Positions 8,085-17,739 of a DNA stretch of 64,000 bases are shown here, piece after piece; within the stretch, counting starts at the first letter, position 1, and each line of letters begins with the position of its first letter. Source of the stretch: Pseudomaricurvus alkylphenolicus (lineage in GTDB: Bacteria > Pseudomonadota > Gammaproteobacteria > Pseudomonadales > Cellvibrionaceae); contig NZ_JAAQPI010000011.1 of NCBI RefSeq assembly GCF_011683955.1, forward strand, positions 248,001 to 312,000. The letters are read 5' to 3'. The position numbers were made by a program, and so were the translations under genes. A model generated the notes under the pieces. It saw only the letters and a program-made list of their open reading frames with translations. It was not told the origin of the DNA and ran no database searches.

Positions 8085-8777
8085 ATGGCCTCCCAGGACC
8101 TTTTTGAATTGCTCACGGGGCAAACCGAGCGGCATCTTGTGCCCTGCTGGAGCGGTCACCTTGTACACGCACAGGTGCTGCCCGCATTGGAGGAGTTGCG
8201 TCAGGCCGCGATGCAAGCCGGGTTTGAGCTGGCCATCGCCAGCAGCTACAGAAGCTATCAACGACAGCTGTCTATCTGGAAAGCCAAAGCAGCTGGACAG
8301 CGGCCGCTATTCGCGGACAACGGCACTGCCCTGGACTCTGCCGACTTGAGTGAAGAGCAAATACTGGAGCGGATATTGCGTTGGTCGGCGCTGCCTGGAA
8401 CCTCTCGCCACCACTGGGGTACGGATTTGGATGTTTACGATGCGGCGGCGATGCCAGCGGACTATCAACTGCAACTGACGCCAGAGGAGTGCGAAGGTCT
8501 ATTCAAAGCATTTCATGGCTGGTTGGATGACTGTATCAACAGTGGTGACAGCCACGGTTTCTTCCGACCATTTGACCTGGATCGGGGTGGCGTCGCCCCG
8601 GAGCCCTGGCACCTGAGCTACCGCCCTCTGGCAGATTCTTTTGCGCGATCATTTGATTTCGATGCTTTCCAACGCCTGATGGCACAGGGAGAATGGCCAT
8701 TATTGGAGTGGATAAAGCCACGCGCACAGGAAATTTACCAACGCTATGTGGCGCCGGAGGGCGCCACTCTATGCTAA
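8085..8777 (+). CDS. M15 family D-alanyl-D-alanine carboxypeptidase (LdcB/VanY type)
   Basis: A 230-residue zinc peptidase of the M15B/LAS type that trims peptidoglycan stem peptides. The family motifs are ASSYRSYQRQ near residue 52, the zinc-binding SRHHWGTDLDV near residue 106 (His and Asp ligands) and EPWHLSY near residue 178 (catalytic Glu and third His). No signal peptide or lipobox is seen at the N-terminus, which is odd for an enzyme whose substrate is periplasmic; it may act on recycled muropeptides in the cytoplasm or leave the cell by another route. AGGAG precedes the ATG. Confidence 0.88.
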   Translation: MASQDLFELLTGQTERHLVPCWSGHLVHAQVLPALEELRQAAMQAGFELAIASSYRSYQRQLSIWKAKAAGQRPLFADNGTALDSADLSEEQILERILRWSALPGTSRHHWGTDLDVYDAAAMPADYQLQLTPEECEGLFKAFHGWLDDCINSGDSHGFFRPFDLDRGGVAPEPWHLSYRPLADSFARSFDFDAFQRLMAQGEWPLLEWIKPRAQEIYQRYVAPEGATLC

Positions 8778-8866
8778 GCTCCATTGGCTAAGGTGTTACC
8801 TTTATTCGCATAGGTGATATCTGCCAAATCTTGGCATTAGTCCTGTTGATTGAGTGAACGTAAGCT

Positions 8867-9697
8867 ATGAATACCCCGGACTTGAGCATTCAGAACCTGC
8901 AGGCGCCCGCGGAAGACTTTATCTGGCAGGCGATTCGAGCGGAGGCCGAAACCGCCAGTCGTGAAGAACCGGTGCTCGCCAGCTATTATCACGCGGCAAT
9001 TTTGAATCATCCGTCTTTCGAGGCTGCCATCAGTTTCCATATGGCCAATAAACTTGATAGCTCTACCGTACAGGCCATGACGGTTCGAGAAGTCTTTGAA
9101 GAAGCACTGTCAGCAGACCCCGGCATCGGTGTCGCCATGCGTGCGGACATCAAAGCTTATAAGGATCGCGACCCCGCCTGCGACAAGTTCACTATGCCGT
9201 TCCTCTACTTTAAGGGCTTTCATGCACTGCAGGCACAGCGAGTTAGCCACTGGCTTTGGCAGCAACAGCGGCAGCCACTGGCACTGTATCTCCAAAACCA
9301 GATCTCCCAAGTGTTTGGTGTCGATATTCATCCGGGAGCCCGTATTGGTCAAGGCATTATGATTGACCACGCCACCGGTGTGGTGGTAGGGGAAACAGCA
9401 GTGATTGGGGACGATGTTTCCATGTTGCATGCGGTGACATTGGGGGGCTCAGGCTGCCAGGGCGGTGATCGTCATCCCAAGATTGGCAGCGGCGTTTTGA
9501 TCAGTGCGGGTGCAAAGATCCTTGGTGGTATCACGGTGGGTGACGGTGCCAAGGTTGGTGCGGGCAGTGTGGTGCTGGAGTCGGTTCCCGCTCACACTAC
9601 AGTTGCGGGAGTGCCTGCCAAAGTGGTGGGGCGACCCCAATGCGAAGCGCCCGCGCTCAATATGGATCACCAGCTGGGTGAGGACGCTCAACAGTGA
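8867..9697 (+). CDS. cysE: Serine O-acetyltransferase
   Basis: CysE transfers acetyl from acetyl-CoA to L-serine, the first committed step of cysteine synthesis. At 276 residues it has the expected N-terminal helical domain followed by a left-handed parallel beta helix of hexapeptide repeats. Key parts are the catalytic region MPFLYFKGFHALQAQR, the HPGARIGQGIMIDHATG turn and the GGSGCQGGDRHPKIG loop. The C-terminal tail lacks the terminal Ile needed for tight binding to cysteine synthase in E. coli and ends in acidic and Gln residues. The diguanylate cyclase gene follows 70 bases later and could share transcription. Confidence 0.95.
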   Translation: MNTPDLSIQNLQAPAEDFIWQAIRAEAETASREEPVLASYYHAAILNHPSFEAAISFHMANKLDSSTVQAMTVREVFEEALSADPGIGVAMRADIKAYKDRDPACDKFTMPFLYFKGFHALQAQRVSHWLWQQQRQPLALYLQNQISQVFGVDIHPGARIGQGIMIDHATGVVVGETAVIGDDVSMLHAVTLGGSGCQGGDRHPKIGSGVLISAGAKILGGITVGDGAKVGAGSVVLESVPAHTTVAGVPAKVVGRPQCEAPALNMDHQLGEDAQQ

Positions 9698-9767
9698 GTG
9701 TCAGTCCAGGTCATCATTATCAACAACAAGAAGCAAGAAGAACTATGGGCAGTCAGGAGAACAAGGG

Positions 9768-10820
9768 TTGAATTCCACTCAGGATGATGCGCTGATGCAA
9801 CTGGCGATGCAGCGCCTGGAATCCGCGCTCGAAAAAATGCGCGAACATGCAATTCCTGCTACACCCGAGAATATCATGGTGTGGTATCACTATGTGGTCG
9901 AGGATATTCCTCAGCTCAATAGTGAAGTGGACCGTGTTATCAATCGTGAGTTGGCGTTTACTCCACAGATCTGTCATCAGCTCTACCATCGCTTTTTCAC
10001 CGAAGTGGACCGGCGCAAAATGGATCTGCTGCGCGATGCCATCAGGCAGTTGATTGCCCACTTTCTGGATCATATACATGTGCTCAGCGATGGTATTACC
10101 GACTATGAGCAGGTGCTCAACGATTGTGCCGAGAGCCTGCGTGGCGAGCAGGATGAGGCGTCGTTGGTGCAACTCGTCGATAGGCTCTTACAGCATTCCC
10201 AAAAAGCCAAAAATGTCAGTTGCAAGGCTCGCCAGAAAATCGAAACCTTGAATGAAGAGGTTAATCAGCTGCGCAATACGCTGCAGGAGTTGGAGCGCAG
10301 TGCTTTGGAGGACGCGTTGACGGGGATCGCCAATCGCCGTGCGTTTGACCAGATATTTGAAGAACAGGTCAAGCTGACCAAGACCACGGGGCGCGGATGC
10401 TGTTTGCTGTTGCTTGATATTGATCACTTCAAAGTCTTCAACGATAAATATGGCCATCAATCCGGTGACAAGGTGTTGCGATTTGTGGCGTCCATTCTGA
10501 AAAAAATGATCAAAGGACAAGACTTTGTTGCCCGGTTTGGCGGCGAGGAGTTCGCTGTCCTATTGCCCGCTACTGAGTACGGCGGGGGAATGGCTCTGGC
10601 GCAATCCATTGCGAATCGCATTGGCGGTACCAAGCTAACCATTGGCTCCAACCAGGAACCGGTGGATCCTATCACGGTATCTATTGGCGTCAGTTGGTGT
10701 CGTAAAAAAGACACTGCAGACACGCTATTCAGCCGCGCGGACGCCAGCCTCTACCAAGCCAAAGAATCCGGCCGCAATAAAGTGGTGGGCCAGCAGGATC
10801 TGAAGGCTTCGGCGGTTTAA
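9768..10820 (+). CDS. GGDEF diguanylate cyclase with N-terminal helical domain
   Basis: A predicted 350-residue cytoplasmic protein. Residues 1-170 are helical and resemble no named sensor that I recognise; a short coiled coil leads into the GGDEF domain (DALTGIANRRAFDQI). The active site is GGEEF, so it should make c-di-GMP. The position of the inhibitory RxxD site is KGQD, so product feedback may be lost. The start is inferred to be TTG at 9768, because AGGAGA lies 7 bases upstream and the frame further upstream runs through cysE. An ATG at 9795 is the alternative. Confidence 0.88.
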   Translation: MNSTQDDALMQLAMQRLESALEKMREHAIPATPENIMVWYHYVVEDIPQLNSEVDRVINRELAFTPQICHQLYHRFFTEVDRRKMDLLRDAIRQLIAHFLDHIHVLSDGITDYEQVLNDCAESLRGEQDEASLVQLVDRLLQHSQKAKNVSCKARQKIETLNEEVNQLRNTLQELERSALEDALTGIANRRAFDQIFEEQVKLTKTTGRGCCLLLLDIDHFKVFNDKYGHQSGDKVLRFVASILKKMIKGQDFVARFGGEEFAVLLPATEYGGGMALAQSIANRIGGTKLTIGSNQEPVDPITVSIGVSWCRKKDTADTLFSRADASLYQAKESGRNKVVGQQDLKASAV

Positions 10821-10822
10821 CG

Positions 10823-11095
10823 TCAATATCGAAGATGAGCACTGGTGTGAAGCCAGTGCAATACAGCTTGCCGACTCTGTAAGATATTACCCAAATGCTG
10901 AAGCTGAGTGAGATTGGGCCGGTTGGTCTGCTGAAGCTCTGTGATGCGCCGACTGAGTTCACCGACTTCCTGCTGCAATTGTTTTTCGAGCAAAAAACAG
11001 CTCACCTTGTGGTCACCAAAACAGAGAGTTTTAGAGCGCTTGTTAGTGGCGTACGCGTTGGCATTGTTTATCACGGTCAGGTCCTTCCGGGCCAC
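10823..11095 (-). CDS. Small coiled-coil protein, unknown function
   Basis: A 90-residue protein beginning with GTG. The C-terminal 55 residues form a heptad-like helix pair (LLEKQLQQEVGELSRRITEL and NILQSRQAVLHWL). Its second helix resembles that of the next gene upstream (MLENRRSVLKWL), so the two are probably paralogues 35 bases apart in one transcript. No catalytic residues are visible. The first 30 residues are poorly structured and the start is uncertain. It is convergent with the diguanylate cyclase, ending 2 bases from its stop. Confidence 0.55.
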   Translation of the reverse strand: MARKDLTVINNANAYATNKRSKTLCFGDHKVSCFLLEKQLQQEVGELSRRITELQQTNRPNLTQLQHLGNILQSRQAVLHWLHTSAHLRY

Positions 11096-11129
11096 GTCGT
11101 TGTTTTTACCTTCAAACTCTGATCATCTT

Positions 11130-11381
11130 TCAAGACTGCCGGCGCCCGTCAGACTTATCTTCTTGTTCACCAGAGTTGTAATCAGACAGCCATTTCAATA
11201 CTGATCGGCGATTTTCCAACATGTCAGCATAGGTTTTTCGCACGAGTGTGCTGCCGGGGGGCTGGTTTTCCAGCATCTCAAGTCTTTCACTGAGAAACGC
11301 GATGTCTTTTTGCAGTCGCTGAGTGATGGCTTCAAATTTGACGGATTGATTGTCGATAACGAGGGAAGGGGATCTGCTCAT
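11130..11381 (-). CDS. Small coiled-coil protein, unknown function
   Basis: An 83-residue protein starting at the ATG at 11381. The core reads LQKDIAFLSERLEMLENQPP followed by a second helix ending RRSVLKWLSDY. This aligns well with the product at 52523-52726 (LQADVDFLTARIQALQNHPS), so at least two, probably three, members of this family are in the window. A short helical hairpin that pairs with a partner is the likely structure. A longer frame back to 11522 exists but its extra residues look non-coding. Confidence 0.6.
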   Translation of the reverse strand: MSRSPSLVIDNQSVKFEAITQRLQKDIAFLSERLEMLENQPPGSTLVRKTYADMLENRRSVLKWLSDYNSGEQEDKSDGRRQS

Positions 11382-11493
11382 CTGTTGACCGCTCCTTGTC
11401 TTCTGTCCATTAAGGGCAGTATGGAACGGGGCCTGAAAATTGGCCAGTGGGGAATGTCTCCAAAGCGTGTGAGATTTTGCGGACAATGGTGCT

Positions 11494-12273
11494 ATGATGA
11501 GTGACATGAGCGAATCTTCCAACCAACTCTTCGATATCGTTTTTCGTGGCGATATTCTGCCCGGTCAGCAGCTTCTGGAGGTCAAAAAGCGCTTGGCCCA
11601 GCTATTTAAAGCCGACGAGCAGAAGATCAATAGTCTGTTTACCGGTGCGGCCATCCCGCTGAAACGCAATCTGGAAAAGTCGGCTGCAGAACGCTACCAG
11701 GCAGCATTGCGCCAGGCGGGTGCCGACGTTCAGGTGGCGCCAGCGGGCAAAATACAGGCAAAGAAACCCGCAAGGCGACCCGAGCGCAAGGAGCCGGCCC
11801 AGCGCAAGGCGGGAACCACCCTCAAAGAGCGACTTGCGGCGCAAGAATCCCAGCAACAAGAAACCCGTACAGGGGCCACAGCCCCGGAAGCGGAGACAAC
11901 GGAAGCCGGGGCTCAAGAGACTGGAGCATTCACACTCGCTCCGGCCGGCGCTGATCTGCTGAAGCCTTCAGAACGCGCCCAGGATGTGGAGAAGGAACTG
12001 GATTTGAGCGCCTTCTCACTGCGAGAAAATGAAGGTTTTTTGGTGGACCCAGCAGAGATCGATCGTCCAGCAGAGGTTTTGGTCGCGGATCTCGACGCCG
12101 AACTGAGTGAGCCGGGTGCAGATCTGTTGTCTGAGGAGGAGCGCAATATTCTGCCATTACCGGAGATAGAAGTGCCGGACGTCGATCTGGCTCCCACCGG
12201 CAGTGATCTGGGGCAACTGAAGGATGACAAAACCCCTCTGAATCCGGATATCAGTGGCCTGTCGCTGGAGTGA
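11494..12273 (+). CDS. Conserved protein with N-terminal helical domain and acidic disordered tail
   Basis: A 259-residue protein that I do not recognise by name. Residues about 10-85 form a compact domain (FDIVFRGDILPGQQLLEVK, then a helix ending RYQAALRQAGA). This is followed by a basic, Lys/Arg/Pro-rich linker and a long acidic tail. The tail has three degenerate copies of a short motif: LAPAGADLLKPSER, LSEPGADLLSEEER and LAPTGSDLGQLKDD. Such a layout suggests a scaffold or partner-binding protein. The first of three closely spaced ATG codons is used; the exact start is uncertain. It converges on ppa across a shared terminator. Confidence 0.75.
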   Translation: MMSDMSESSNQLFDIVFRGDILPGQQLLEVKKRLAQLFKADEQKINSLFTGAAIPLKRNLEKSAAERYQAALRQAGADVQVAPAGKIQAKKPARRPERKEPAQRKAGTTLKERLAAQESQQQETRTGATAPEAETTEAGAQETGAFTLAPAGADLLKPSERAQDVEKELDLSAFSLRENEGFLVDPAEIDRPAEVLVADLDAELSEPGADLLSEEERNILPLPEIEVPDVDLAPTGSDLGQLKDDKTPLNPDISGLSLE

Positions 12274-12406
12274 AACCATTGCTGCTCCCGGTACAGCCCA
12301 GGCAGCCCTCTCTTTGAGCTGCGCTCGATTCACCTTGTACCCCCAGGGCACCCGCACCATTTGCACTTGTATTCGGGTATATATTGCACCCCTGTAAATA
12401 AAAAAA

Positions 12407-12431
12407 CCGCGCTAAAAAGCGCGGTTTTTTT
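12407..12431. terminator. Bidirectional intrinsic terminator
   Basis: Stem CCGCGCT/AGCGCGG with a 4-base A loop is flanked by A6 on the left and T7 on the right, so it can end transcripts of both the 11494-12273 gene and ppa. Confidence 0.92.
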
Positions 12432-12454
12432 ATGGGGCCAAAAAGCCGACAGCA

Positions 12455-13003
12455 TTAGAAATGGGGCTTGTCCTTGGCGTTGTTGAAGTTATCAGCCGCA
12501 TCGGAGATTTCCTTGCGCGCTTCTTCGGCGTTGCCCCAGCCGTCGATTTTCACCCACTTGCCTGGCTCCAGATCCTTATAGTGCTGGAAGAAGTGAGAAA
12601 TCTGGTCCAGCGTCAGCTGCGGCAGATCGTTGATGTCCTCTACGTCTTTGTAGAGTGGCGTCACCTTCTCATGGGGAACGGCAACGATTTTCGCGTCTTC
12701 GCCGCCGTCATCGGTCATTTTCAGAACGCCAACCGGGCGGCAACGGATCACAGCGCCAGGTACCACGGCCAGGGGCATTACTACCATCACGTCTACGGGG
12801 TCGCCGTCACCGCACAGGGTGTGGGGTACGTAACCGTAGTTGCAGGGGTAGTGCATGGCAGTGCCGAGCATACGGTCGACGAAGATTTCGCCTGAGTCTT
12901 TATCGACTTCGTACTTGATTGGGTCGCCGTTGAGAGGGATTTCAATAATAACGTTAATGTCGCTGGGCAAGTCTCTGCCTGCTGAGACGTGATCGTAACT
13001 CAT
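12455..13003 (-). CDS. ppa: Soluble inorganic pyrophosphatase, family I
   Basis: Hydrolyses pyrophosphate to two phosphates in the cytoplasm and so drives biosynthesis forward. From the ATG at 13003 it has 182 residues, close to the usual 175. The family signature is [10 protein letters not shown]; other active-site parts are the E-KYE-like substrate segment [19 protein letters not shown] and GYVPHT. A TTG at 13069 would add 22 residues that lack family similarity. The gene is divergent from the membrane-bound pyrophosphatase gene, leaving about 247 bases for both promoters. Confidence 0.95.
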   Translation of the reverse strand: MSYDHVSAGRDLPSDINVIIEIPLNGDPIKYEVDKDSGEIFVDRMLGTAMHYPCNYGYVPHTLCGDGDPVDVMVVMPLAVVPGAVIRCRPVGVLKMTDDGGEDAKIVAVPHEKVTPLYKDVEDINDLPQLTLDQISHFFQHYKDLEPGKWVKIDGWGNAEEARKEISDAADNFNNAKDKPHF

Positions 13004-13250
13004 GATCTGGGTTCCACCGGTGGTCTTTAAAGAGGCGGCGATTTTACCGTCATTTGGGGTGTCGCTCAATCAAACCAAGGTCGTAATGCGGAGGAAGGGT
13101 GGCCTAATCGGCACTGTTATTTCTTGAAGGAGTACCTGCTGTTGCATAGACTGAAAGCAGGCGGTCAGATTTGTACCGCGAGGATGCAGTTCCCTCCCCG
13201 GCCGTCAGGGCCCGCTACAGTGGGCAAACGATAATAATTTGGGGGTTTTT

Positions 13251-15272
13251 ATGGATATGCTGTTCTTGCCACCGATTCTCGGCGGCGTGGGGCTGCTCGC
13301 AGCCTTTATTCTCTATGGTATTGTCAAGCGCTACCCGGCTGGGGAGGGTCTGGTCACGGAGATTTCCGATGCCATCCACCAGGGGGCCATGGTGTTTATG
13401 CGCCGTGAGTACTCGATTCTGTTCGGCTTTGCGGCCCTGATTACCGTTTTTCTGTTTATTGGCTTCCAGAGCTGGCGCACGCCGGTCGCCTTTATTGTCG
13501 GGGCCCTGTGTTCGGCGACAGCCGGTTATGTGGGCATGTATACGGCCACCAAGGCCAACGTGCGCACCACGGTGGCGGCGGCCAATGAAGGGCAGGCCAC
13601 GGCGTTGAGCGTTGCCTTCTTTGGGGGCTCCATCATGGGTATGGTGGTAGCCTCAATGGGGCTGCTGGGCCTGGGTGGGCTCTACCTGTTATTCGGAGCC
13701 GACCCGGAGCATGCCGAAGCGATTCACGGATTTGGTATGGGTGCCTCAACGGTGGCGCTGTTCTCCCGCGTAGGTGGCGGCATCTTCACCAAAAGTGCGG
13801 ATGTCGGTGCAGATCTGGTGGGTAAGGTCGAGGCCGGCATTCCGGAAGATGACCCCCGGAACCCCGGCGTAATCGCCGACAATGTGGGCGACAACGTCGG
13901 TGATGTCGCGGGCATGGGCTCGGATATCTTCGAATCCTACTGTGGCTCCATGATTGCCACCATTGCCATTGCTTCCACCATGGCAATTGGATCGGTGGAG
14001 TTGCTGGGAGGGGATCGAGGCCAGCTGATGTTCGCCCCATTGGCCCTGGCTTCCGTCGGGTTGGTCTGCTCGATTATGGGTATTTGCCTGGTGCGCATCG
14101 CATCCTCTAAATCGCCGGAGGTGGCGCTCAGGGCTGGTACCATCGGGGCGACGATTCTGTTTGTTATCGCCGCCTGGGGGCTGATCTCCAGCATGGGTAT
14201 ATCCAATAATGTCTGGATGTGTGTGGTTTGTGGTGCCGTTGGCGGCATGGTCATAGGGTTGGTCACTGAATATTACACCGGTGGCAAGCCCGTGCGCCTG
14301 ATCGCCGAAGGCGGTGAGACCGGTCCGGCAACGGTGATGATTTCGGGGCTGGCTGTGGGAATGGAGTCAGTGGTAGTACCGGTGCTGATGATCGCCGGTA
14401 TCATTTATACCACCAGCGTGTTGTTGCCGGTGGGTGCCGGTGTCTATGGTGTCGGTATCGCAGCGGTTGGCATGCTGGCGACAGTGGGTATTACTATGGC
14501 GATCGATGCCTATGGCCCCGTGGCGGACAACGCTGGTGGTATTGCTGAGATGGCTGAAATGGGTGAGGAGACGCGAAAAATCACCGATGGCCTCGATGAA
14601 GTGGGTAACACCACGGCAGCAATTGGTAAGGGCTTTGCTATAGGTGCCGCAGGTTTGGCGGCACTGGCCATTATTGCGGCCTATATTGAGACGGTGACCC
14701 ACCATGTTCCGGGCTTTAGTCTGAATATTTCCAATCCTGTGGTGTTGATGGGAATGTTCCTGGGCGGGATCTTCCCCTTCCTGGTGAGTGCCATCACCAT
14801 GCGTGCGGTGGGGGATGCGGCTTTTGACATGATTAAAGAAATCCGCCGTCAGTTTAAGGAAATCCCGGGGCTGATGGAAGGCACAGCCAAACCGGACTCC
14901 GGCCGCTGCGTGGATATTGCTACCCAAGCAGCACTGCGGCGTATGGTGCTTCCGGGGGCGTTGGCCGTCATCGCACCTGTGGTGGTGGGCTTTGGAATAG
15001 GTCCCGCCGCTCTTGGCGGCATGCTTGGCGGCGCTTTGATCAGCTGTGTTCTGTTGGCTCTGACGATGGCCAATGCTGGTGGGGCCTGGGATAACGCTAA
15101 GAAGTATGTGGAAAAGGGCAATCTTGGCGGCAAGGGTTCTGAAGTACACAAAGCGGCGGTAGTGGGTGACACCGTTGGCGATCCGTTCAAGGATACCAGT
15201 GGACCGGCAATGAATATCCTCATTAACGTGATGGCGATTGTGAGCCTGGTGATTGCACCGCTGCTTTCTTAA
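13251..15272 (+). CDS. hppA: Membrane-bound ion-translocating pyrophosphatase
   Basis: A 673-residue integral membrane protein with about 16 hydrophobic segments that couples pyrophosphate hydrolysis to proton (or Na+) export. Catalytic acidic motifs are visible: [36 protein letters not shown], and [12 protein letters not shown]. The segment [12 protein letters not shown] has Ala where K+-independent enzymes have Lys, so this is the K+-dependent type. I cannot separate the H+ and Na+ subclasses with confidence. The start is the ATG at 13251 after a run of five G. Having it divergent from ppa puts the soluble and energy-conserving routes for pyrophosphate side by side. Confidence 0.96.
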   Translation: MDMLFLPPILGGVGLLAAFILYGIVKRYPAGEGLVTEISDAIHQGAMVFMRREYSILFGFAALITVFLFIGFQSWRTPVAFIVGALCSATAGYVGMYTATKANVRTTVAAANEGQATALSVAFFGGSIMGMVVASMGLLGLGGLYLLFGADPEHAEAIHGFGMGASTVALFSRVGGGIFTKSADVGADLVGKVEAGIPEDDPRNPGVIADNVGDNVGDVAGMGSDIFESYCGSMIATIAIASTMAIGSVELLGGDRGQLMFAPLALASVGLVCSIMGICLVRIASSKSPEVALRAGTIGATILFVIAAWGLISSMGISNNVWMCVVCGAVGGMVIGLVTEYYTGGKPVRLIAEGGETGPATVMISGLAVGMESVVVPVLMIAGIIYTTSVLLPVGAGVYGVGIAAVGMLATVGITMAIDAYGPVADNAGGIAEMAEMGEETRKITDGLDEVGNTTAAIGKGFAIGAAGLAALAIIAAYIETVTHHVPGFSLNISNPVVLMGMFLGGIFPFLVSAITMRAVGDAAFDMIKEIRRQFKEIPGLMEGTAKPDSGRCVDIATQAALRRMVLPGALAVIAPVVVGFGIGPAALGGMLGGALISCVLLALTMANAGGAWDNAKKYVEKGNLGGKGSEVHKAAVVGDTVGDPFKDTSGPAMNILINVMAIVSLVIAPLLS

Positions 15273-15296
15273 AAAGCCTCCTTCGACCTATCGAAT

Positions 15297-15325
15297 AAAA
15301 GCGGCCACAGGCCGCTTTTATTTTT
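15297..15325 (+). terminator. Intrinsic terminator after hppA
   Basis: AAAAGCGGCC, a 3-base loop, then GGCCGCTTTT followed by ATTTTT, 25 bases after the stop codon. Confidence 0.9.
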
Positions 15326-15358
15326 CTGAACCTTCTCGGAGATTACCAGTCATACTGC

Positions 15359-15373
15359 CTAGTGTAGTGTATC
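15359..15373. repeat. 15-base repeat, copy 1 (CTAGTGTAGTGTATC)
   Basis: Identical on the opposite strand at 20278-20292, and 13 of 15 bases match at 22181-22195. Copy 1 lies about 80 bases before msrA. The three copies bracket the redox/regulator cluster. Confidence 0.55.
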
Positions 15374-15450
15374 CGAAGTTCGTCGAAAAATTCTGGGCCA
15401 GTTTTCAACGAATTGACCGAACAGGTTAGTGGATGATTTGAGGAGTCTTT

Positions 15451-16044
15451 ATGGGGCAGTTATTTCGATCATTGGCGGTAGGTTTTTTCCTGCTGTTAAC
15501 AAGCAGTGTCGGCGCAGCCGCTACTGCAAAAGCGACTTTCGGTGGTGGTTGTTTCTGGTGTATGGAGCCGCCCTTTGACAAGCTGGATGGCGTGTTGGAA
15601 ACGATCTCCGGTTTCAGTGGCGGGCATGTCAAAAACCCTACCTACGAGCAGGTGGTCAGAGGCAATACCGGTCATACTGAGGTAGTGCAGATAACTTATG
15701 ATCCTGAAAAAATCACTTACGCAGAGTTGTTGGAAGTCTTCTGGCGCAATGTAGATCCGGTGGATGCCGGGGGGCAGTTTTGTGATCGGGGGCATTCTTA
15801 TCGGCCGGTGATTTTTGTTCATGACGAAGAGCAGCGACGTTTGGCGGAAGCCAGCAAGAGCAAGATTTCCAAAGGTTTAAACCACAAAAACCTCACTCCC
15901 ATAGAGCCCTTCAAGGCGTTTTATTCTGCCGAGGATTATCACCAAAACTACTATGTAAAAAATCCTGTGCGCTACAAATACTACCGTTACCGCTGTGGTC
16001 GGGATCAGCGTCTGAAAGATCTTTGGGGTGCGCCCAAGGCTTAA
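15451..16044 (+). CDS. msrA: Exported peptide methionine sulfoxide reductase MsrA
   Basis: Reduces methionine-S-sulfoxide in proteins. The protein has 197 residues with an N-terminal signal sequence ([19 protein letters not shown], likely cut near GAA-ATA), so it acts in the periplasm. The catalytic motif [13 protein letters not shown] follows directly after the signal peptide. Further family parts are [15 protein letters not shown] and HSYRPVIF. A near-C-terminal cysteine (YRCGRD) may act as resolving residue. GAGGAG precedes the ATG. It heads the redox cluster but is separated from the next gene by 326 bases, so common control is not certain. Confidence 0.95.
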   Translation: MGQLFRSLAVGFFLLLTSSVGAAATAKATFGGGCFWCMEPPFDKLDGVLETISGFSGGHVKNPTYEQVVRGNTGHTEVVQITYDPEKITYAELLEVFWRNVDPVDAGGQFCDRGHSYRPVIFVHDEEQRRLAEASKSKISKGLNHKNLTPIEPFKAFYSAEDYHQNYYVKNPVRYKYYRYRCGRDQRLKDLWGAPKA

Positions 16045-16045
16045 T

Positions 16046-16258
16046 TTAAGCGGTTTCAGTTTCTTCAATTGCGGGCCACTGTTTCAGACGCTCGCTGACC
16101 ATTTGATCAGGCTGGTGCATTGCCAGTTCCACATCTCCTGTCGCACCAATCATTGGCGCTGTTTCCGACGGCGACGATCTGAGCATTCTGCCCAATAGCT
16201 TTTGACCAAAACGCTTATCGCAACCCCGGTCCGACACCCCTGTAGACAGAAAAGTCAT
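16046..16258 (-). CDS. Doubtful small ORF
   Basis: A 70-codon frame convergent with msrA, 1 base from its stop. It has no Shine-Dalgarno sequence and no recognised domain. It may be chance. It is listed because it nearly fills the otherwise empty 16045-16370 gap; the rest of that gap holds the palindrome at 16326 and presumably the promoter of the next gene. Confidence 0.25.
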   Translation of the reverse strand: MTFLSTGVSDRGCDKRFGQKLLGRMLRSSPSETAPMIGATGDVELAMHQPDQMVSERLKQWPAIEETETA

Positions 16259-16325
16259 TTACTTGCTGAGTTTGAGTGCGTGAACTCATCTTTACACCGC
16301 TCATCATTGACATATGTAGTCGTGT

Positions 16326-16340
16326 TGCATAACTTATGCA
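16326..16340. promoter_or_regulatory. Perfect 15-base palindrome upstream of the OYE gene
   Basis: TGCATAACTTATGCA has 7-base arms around a single C and ends 30 bases before the ATG at 16371. A GTGTAACTACAT sequence follows directly and resembles the half-sites at the tetR promoter (20939-20953). A regulator such as the cluster's TetR protein could bind here. Confidence 0.45.
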
Positions 16341-16370
16341 GTGTAACTACATAAGTTTAGTGAGGCCAAT

Positions 16371-17600
16371 ATGAACCAATCAGGCAGTCACCAGTTAACC
16401 AGTCAACACCTGCAACGGGCATTTGAGCCCGCCCGACTGGGAAGCCTGGAGTTGCGTAATCGGGTGATTAAAGCGGCAACCTACGAAGGCAAAAGCCCAG
16501 GGGGTATTCCTGGCAAGGAGCTATACGAATTTCATCGCGAGATTTGCCAAGGCGGTGTCGGCATGACCACGATTGGTTACTGTACTACAGAAGCCGATGG
16601 TCGAATTAGCGAAGAAATGATGTTCCTGGGAGACGAAGCCCGAGAGCCACTCAAGCAGATGATTACCGAGCTTAAGCACACGGGAGCGCGTATTTCCGGC
16701 CAGATGACTCACTGCGGTCACTTTTCCAAGAACCGAAATCTACAGCGGCTAAAGCGCCCCAAAGGCCCCAGTCCGCAATTCAATAACCTTGGTATGGCGG
16801 TGGGGATGTTCTGGACGGATGCCATGACAGAACGGGATATCGACACGCTCGTGCAAAGCTACCATGACGCCGGAGTGTATATGAAAGAGGTAGGATTCGA
16901 TGCCGCAGAAATTCACTTCAGCCACGGCTACGGATTGAGCCAGTTTATCAGCCCCAAAACCAATCGCCGCAATGATCGCTATGGGGGCAGCCTGGAAAAC
17001 CGCATGCGTTTGCCATTGCGGGTTCTGGAGGCCGTGCGCAAGGCGGTGGGAGACGACTTCCCGATACTCGGGAAAATGGGGCTTACCGATGCGGTAAAAG
17101 GTGGTCTGAGTGAAGACGAAGCGGTAGGTGTAGCCAAGATGCTTGATGCCGGTGGTATTGATGCCCTGATTACCAGCGGCGGAACCAGCAGCTATAACGT
17201 CATGCACATGTTTCGGGGTGATTCCATCGCTGAGGGGATCGCCGATATGCAGCCCAATGCTCTGATGCGATGGCTGTTTCGACAGATGGGGCCGAAGATC
17301 TTCAAACAGTATCCGTACAAAGAACTCTATTTTCTGGACGGATGCCGACGGGTCAGAGACGTGGTCAAAAACGCGCAGATGGTCTATATCGGCGGCTGTC
17401 ACACGCTGGAAAGCCTGGCTCAGGTCATGGCAGAAGGTATCGACTTTGTTCAGTTGGGCAGGCCCTTGATACGCGATCCCGCTTTTGTGAACAACGCTAT
17501 GGCGGCTCCGGACACCTACCACAGTGGTTGCACCGAATGTAATCGCTGCGTCACCACCATTGAGGCTCCCGGGGGCATAGTCTGTCATCTTCGTCAATAA
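16371..17600 (+). CDS. Old yellow enzyme family NADH:flavin oxidoreductase
   Basis: A 409-residue TIM-barrel flavoenzyme that reduces activated C=C bonds, with FMN. It begins with the family's PARLGSLELRNRVIKAAT segment. The substrate-binding and active-site region FDAAEIHFSHGYGLSQFISP and the NRRNDRYGGSLENRMR segment are the clearest marks. A C-terminal CTECNRC-x(11)-C cluster resembles the 4Fe-4S ligand set of 2,4-dienoyl-CoA reductases, but the protein ends soon after at 409 residues, so the usual FAD/NADPH half is absent. The next two genes encode an SDR and a KstD-like flavoprotein, which points to stepwise oxidation/reduction of a cyclic ketone or steroid-like compound. Confidence 0.85.
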   Translation: MNQSGSHQLTSQHLQRAFEPARLGSLELRNRVIKAATYEGKSPGGIPGKELYEFHREICQGGVGMTTIGYCTTEADGRISEEMMFLGDEAREPLKQMITELKHTGARISGQMTHCGHFSKNRNLQRLKRPKGPSPQFNNLGMAVGMFWTDAMTERDIDTLVQSYHDAGVYMKEVGFDAAEIHFSHGYGLSQFISPKTNRRNDRYGGSLENRMRLPLRVLEAVRKAVGDDFPILGKMGLTDAVKGGLSEDEAVGVAKMLDAGGIDALITSGGTSSYNVMHMFRGDSIAEGIADMQPNALMRWLFRQMGPKIFKQYPYKELYFLDGCRRVRDVVKNAQMVYIGGCHTLESLAQVMAEGIDFVQLGRPLIRDPAFVNNAMAAPDTYHSGCTECNRCVTTIEAPGGIVCHLRQ

Positions 17601-17739
17601 CAGGCAGCATAACCCTGTGGACTGTCTGTCAGGACCAGCGGGGTCTTGCCCATAGTCCGAATGTGCGATGCCGGTTTTGGTCGGCTGTCGATAGCATGTT
17701 GTCAGTATTCAATCTGATCGAACATGCTTGAGGGTACCT

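Noticed and set aside
9504-9767. N-terminal extension of the diguanylate cyclase through cysE
   Set aside because: The frame overlaps cysE and the residues look non-coding; a TTG with a good ribosome site lies after cysE.
14367-15149. 260-codon minus-strand frame in hppA
   Set aside because: Rich in His, Asn and Gln as expected for an antisense shadow of a Gly/Ala-rich membrane protein.
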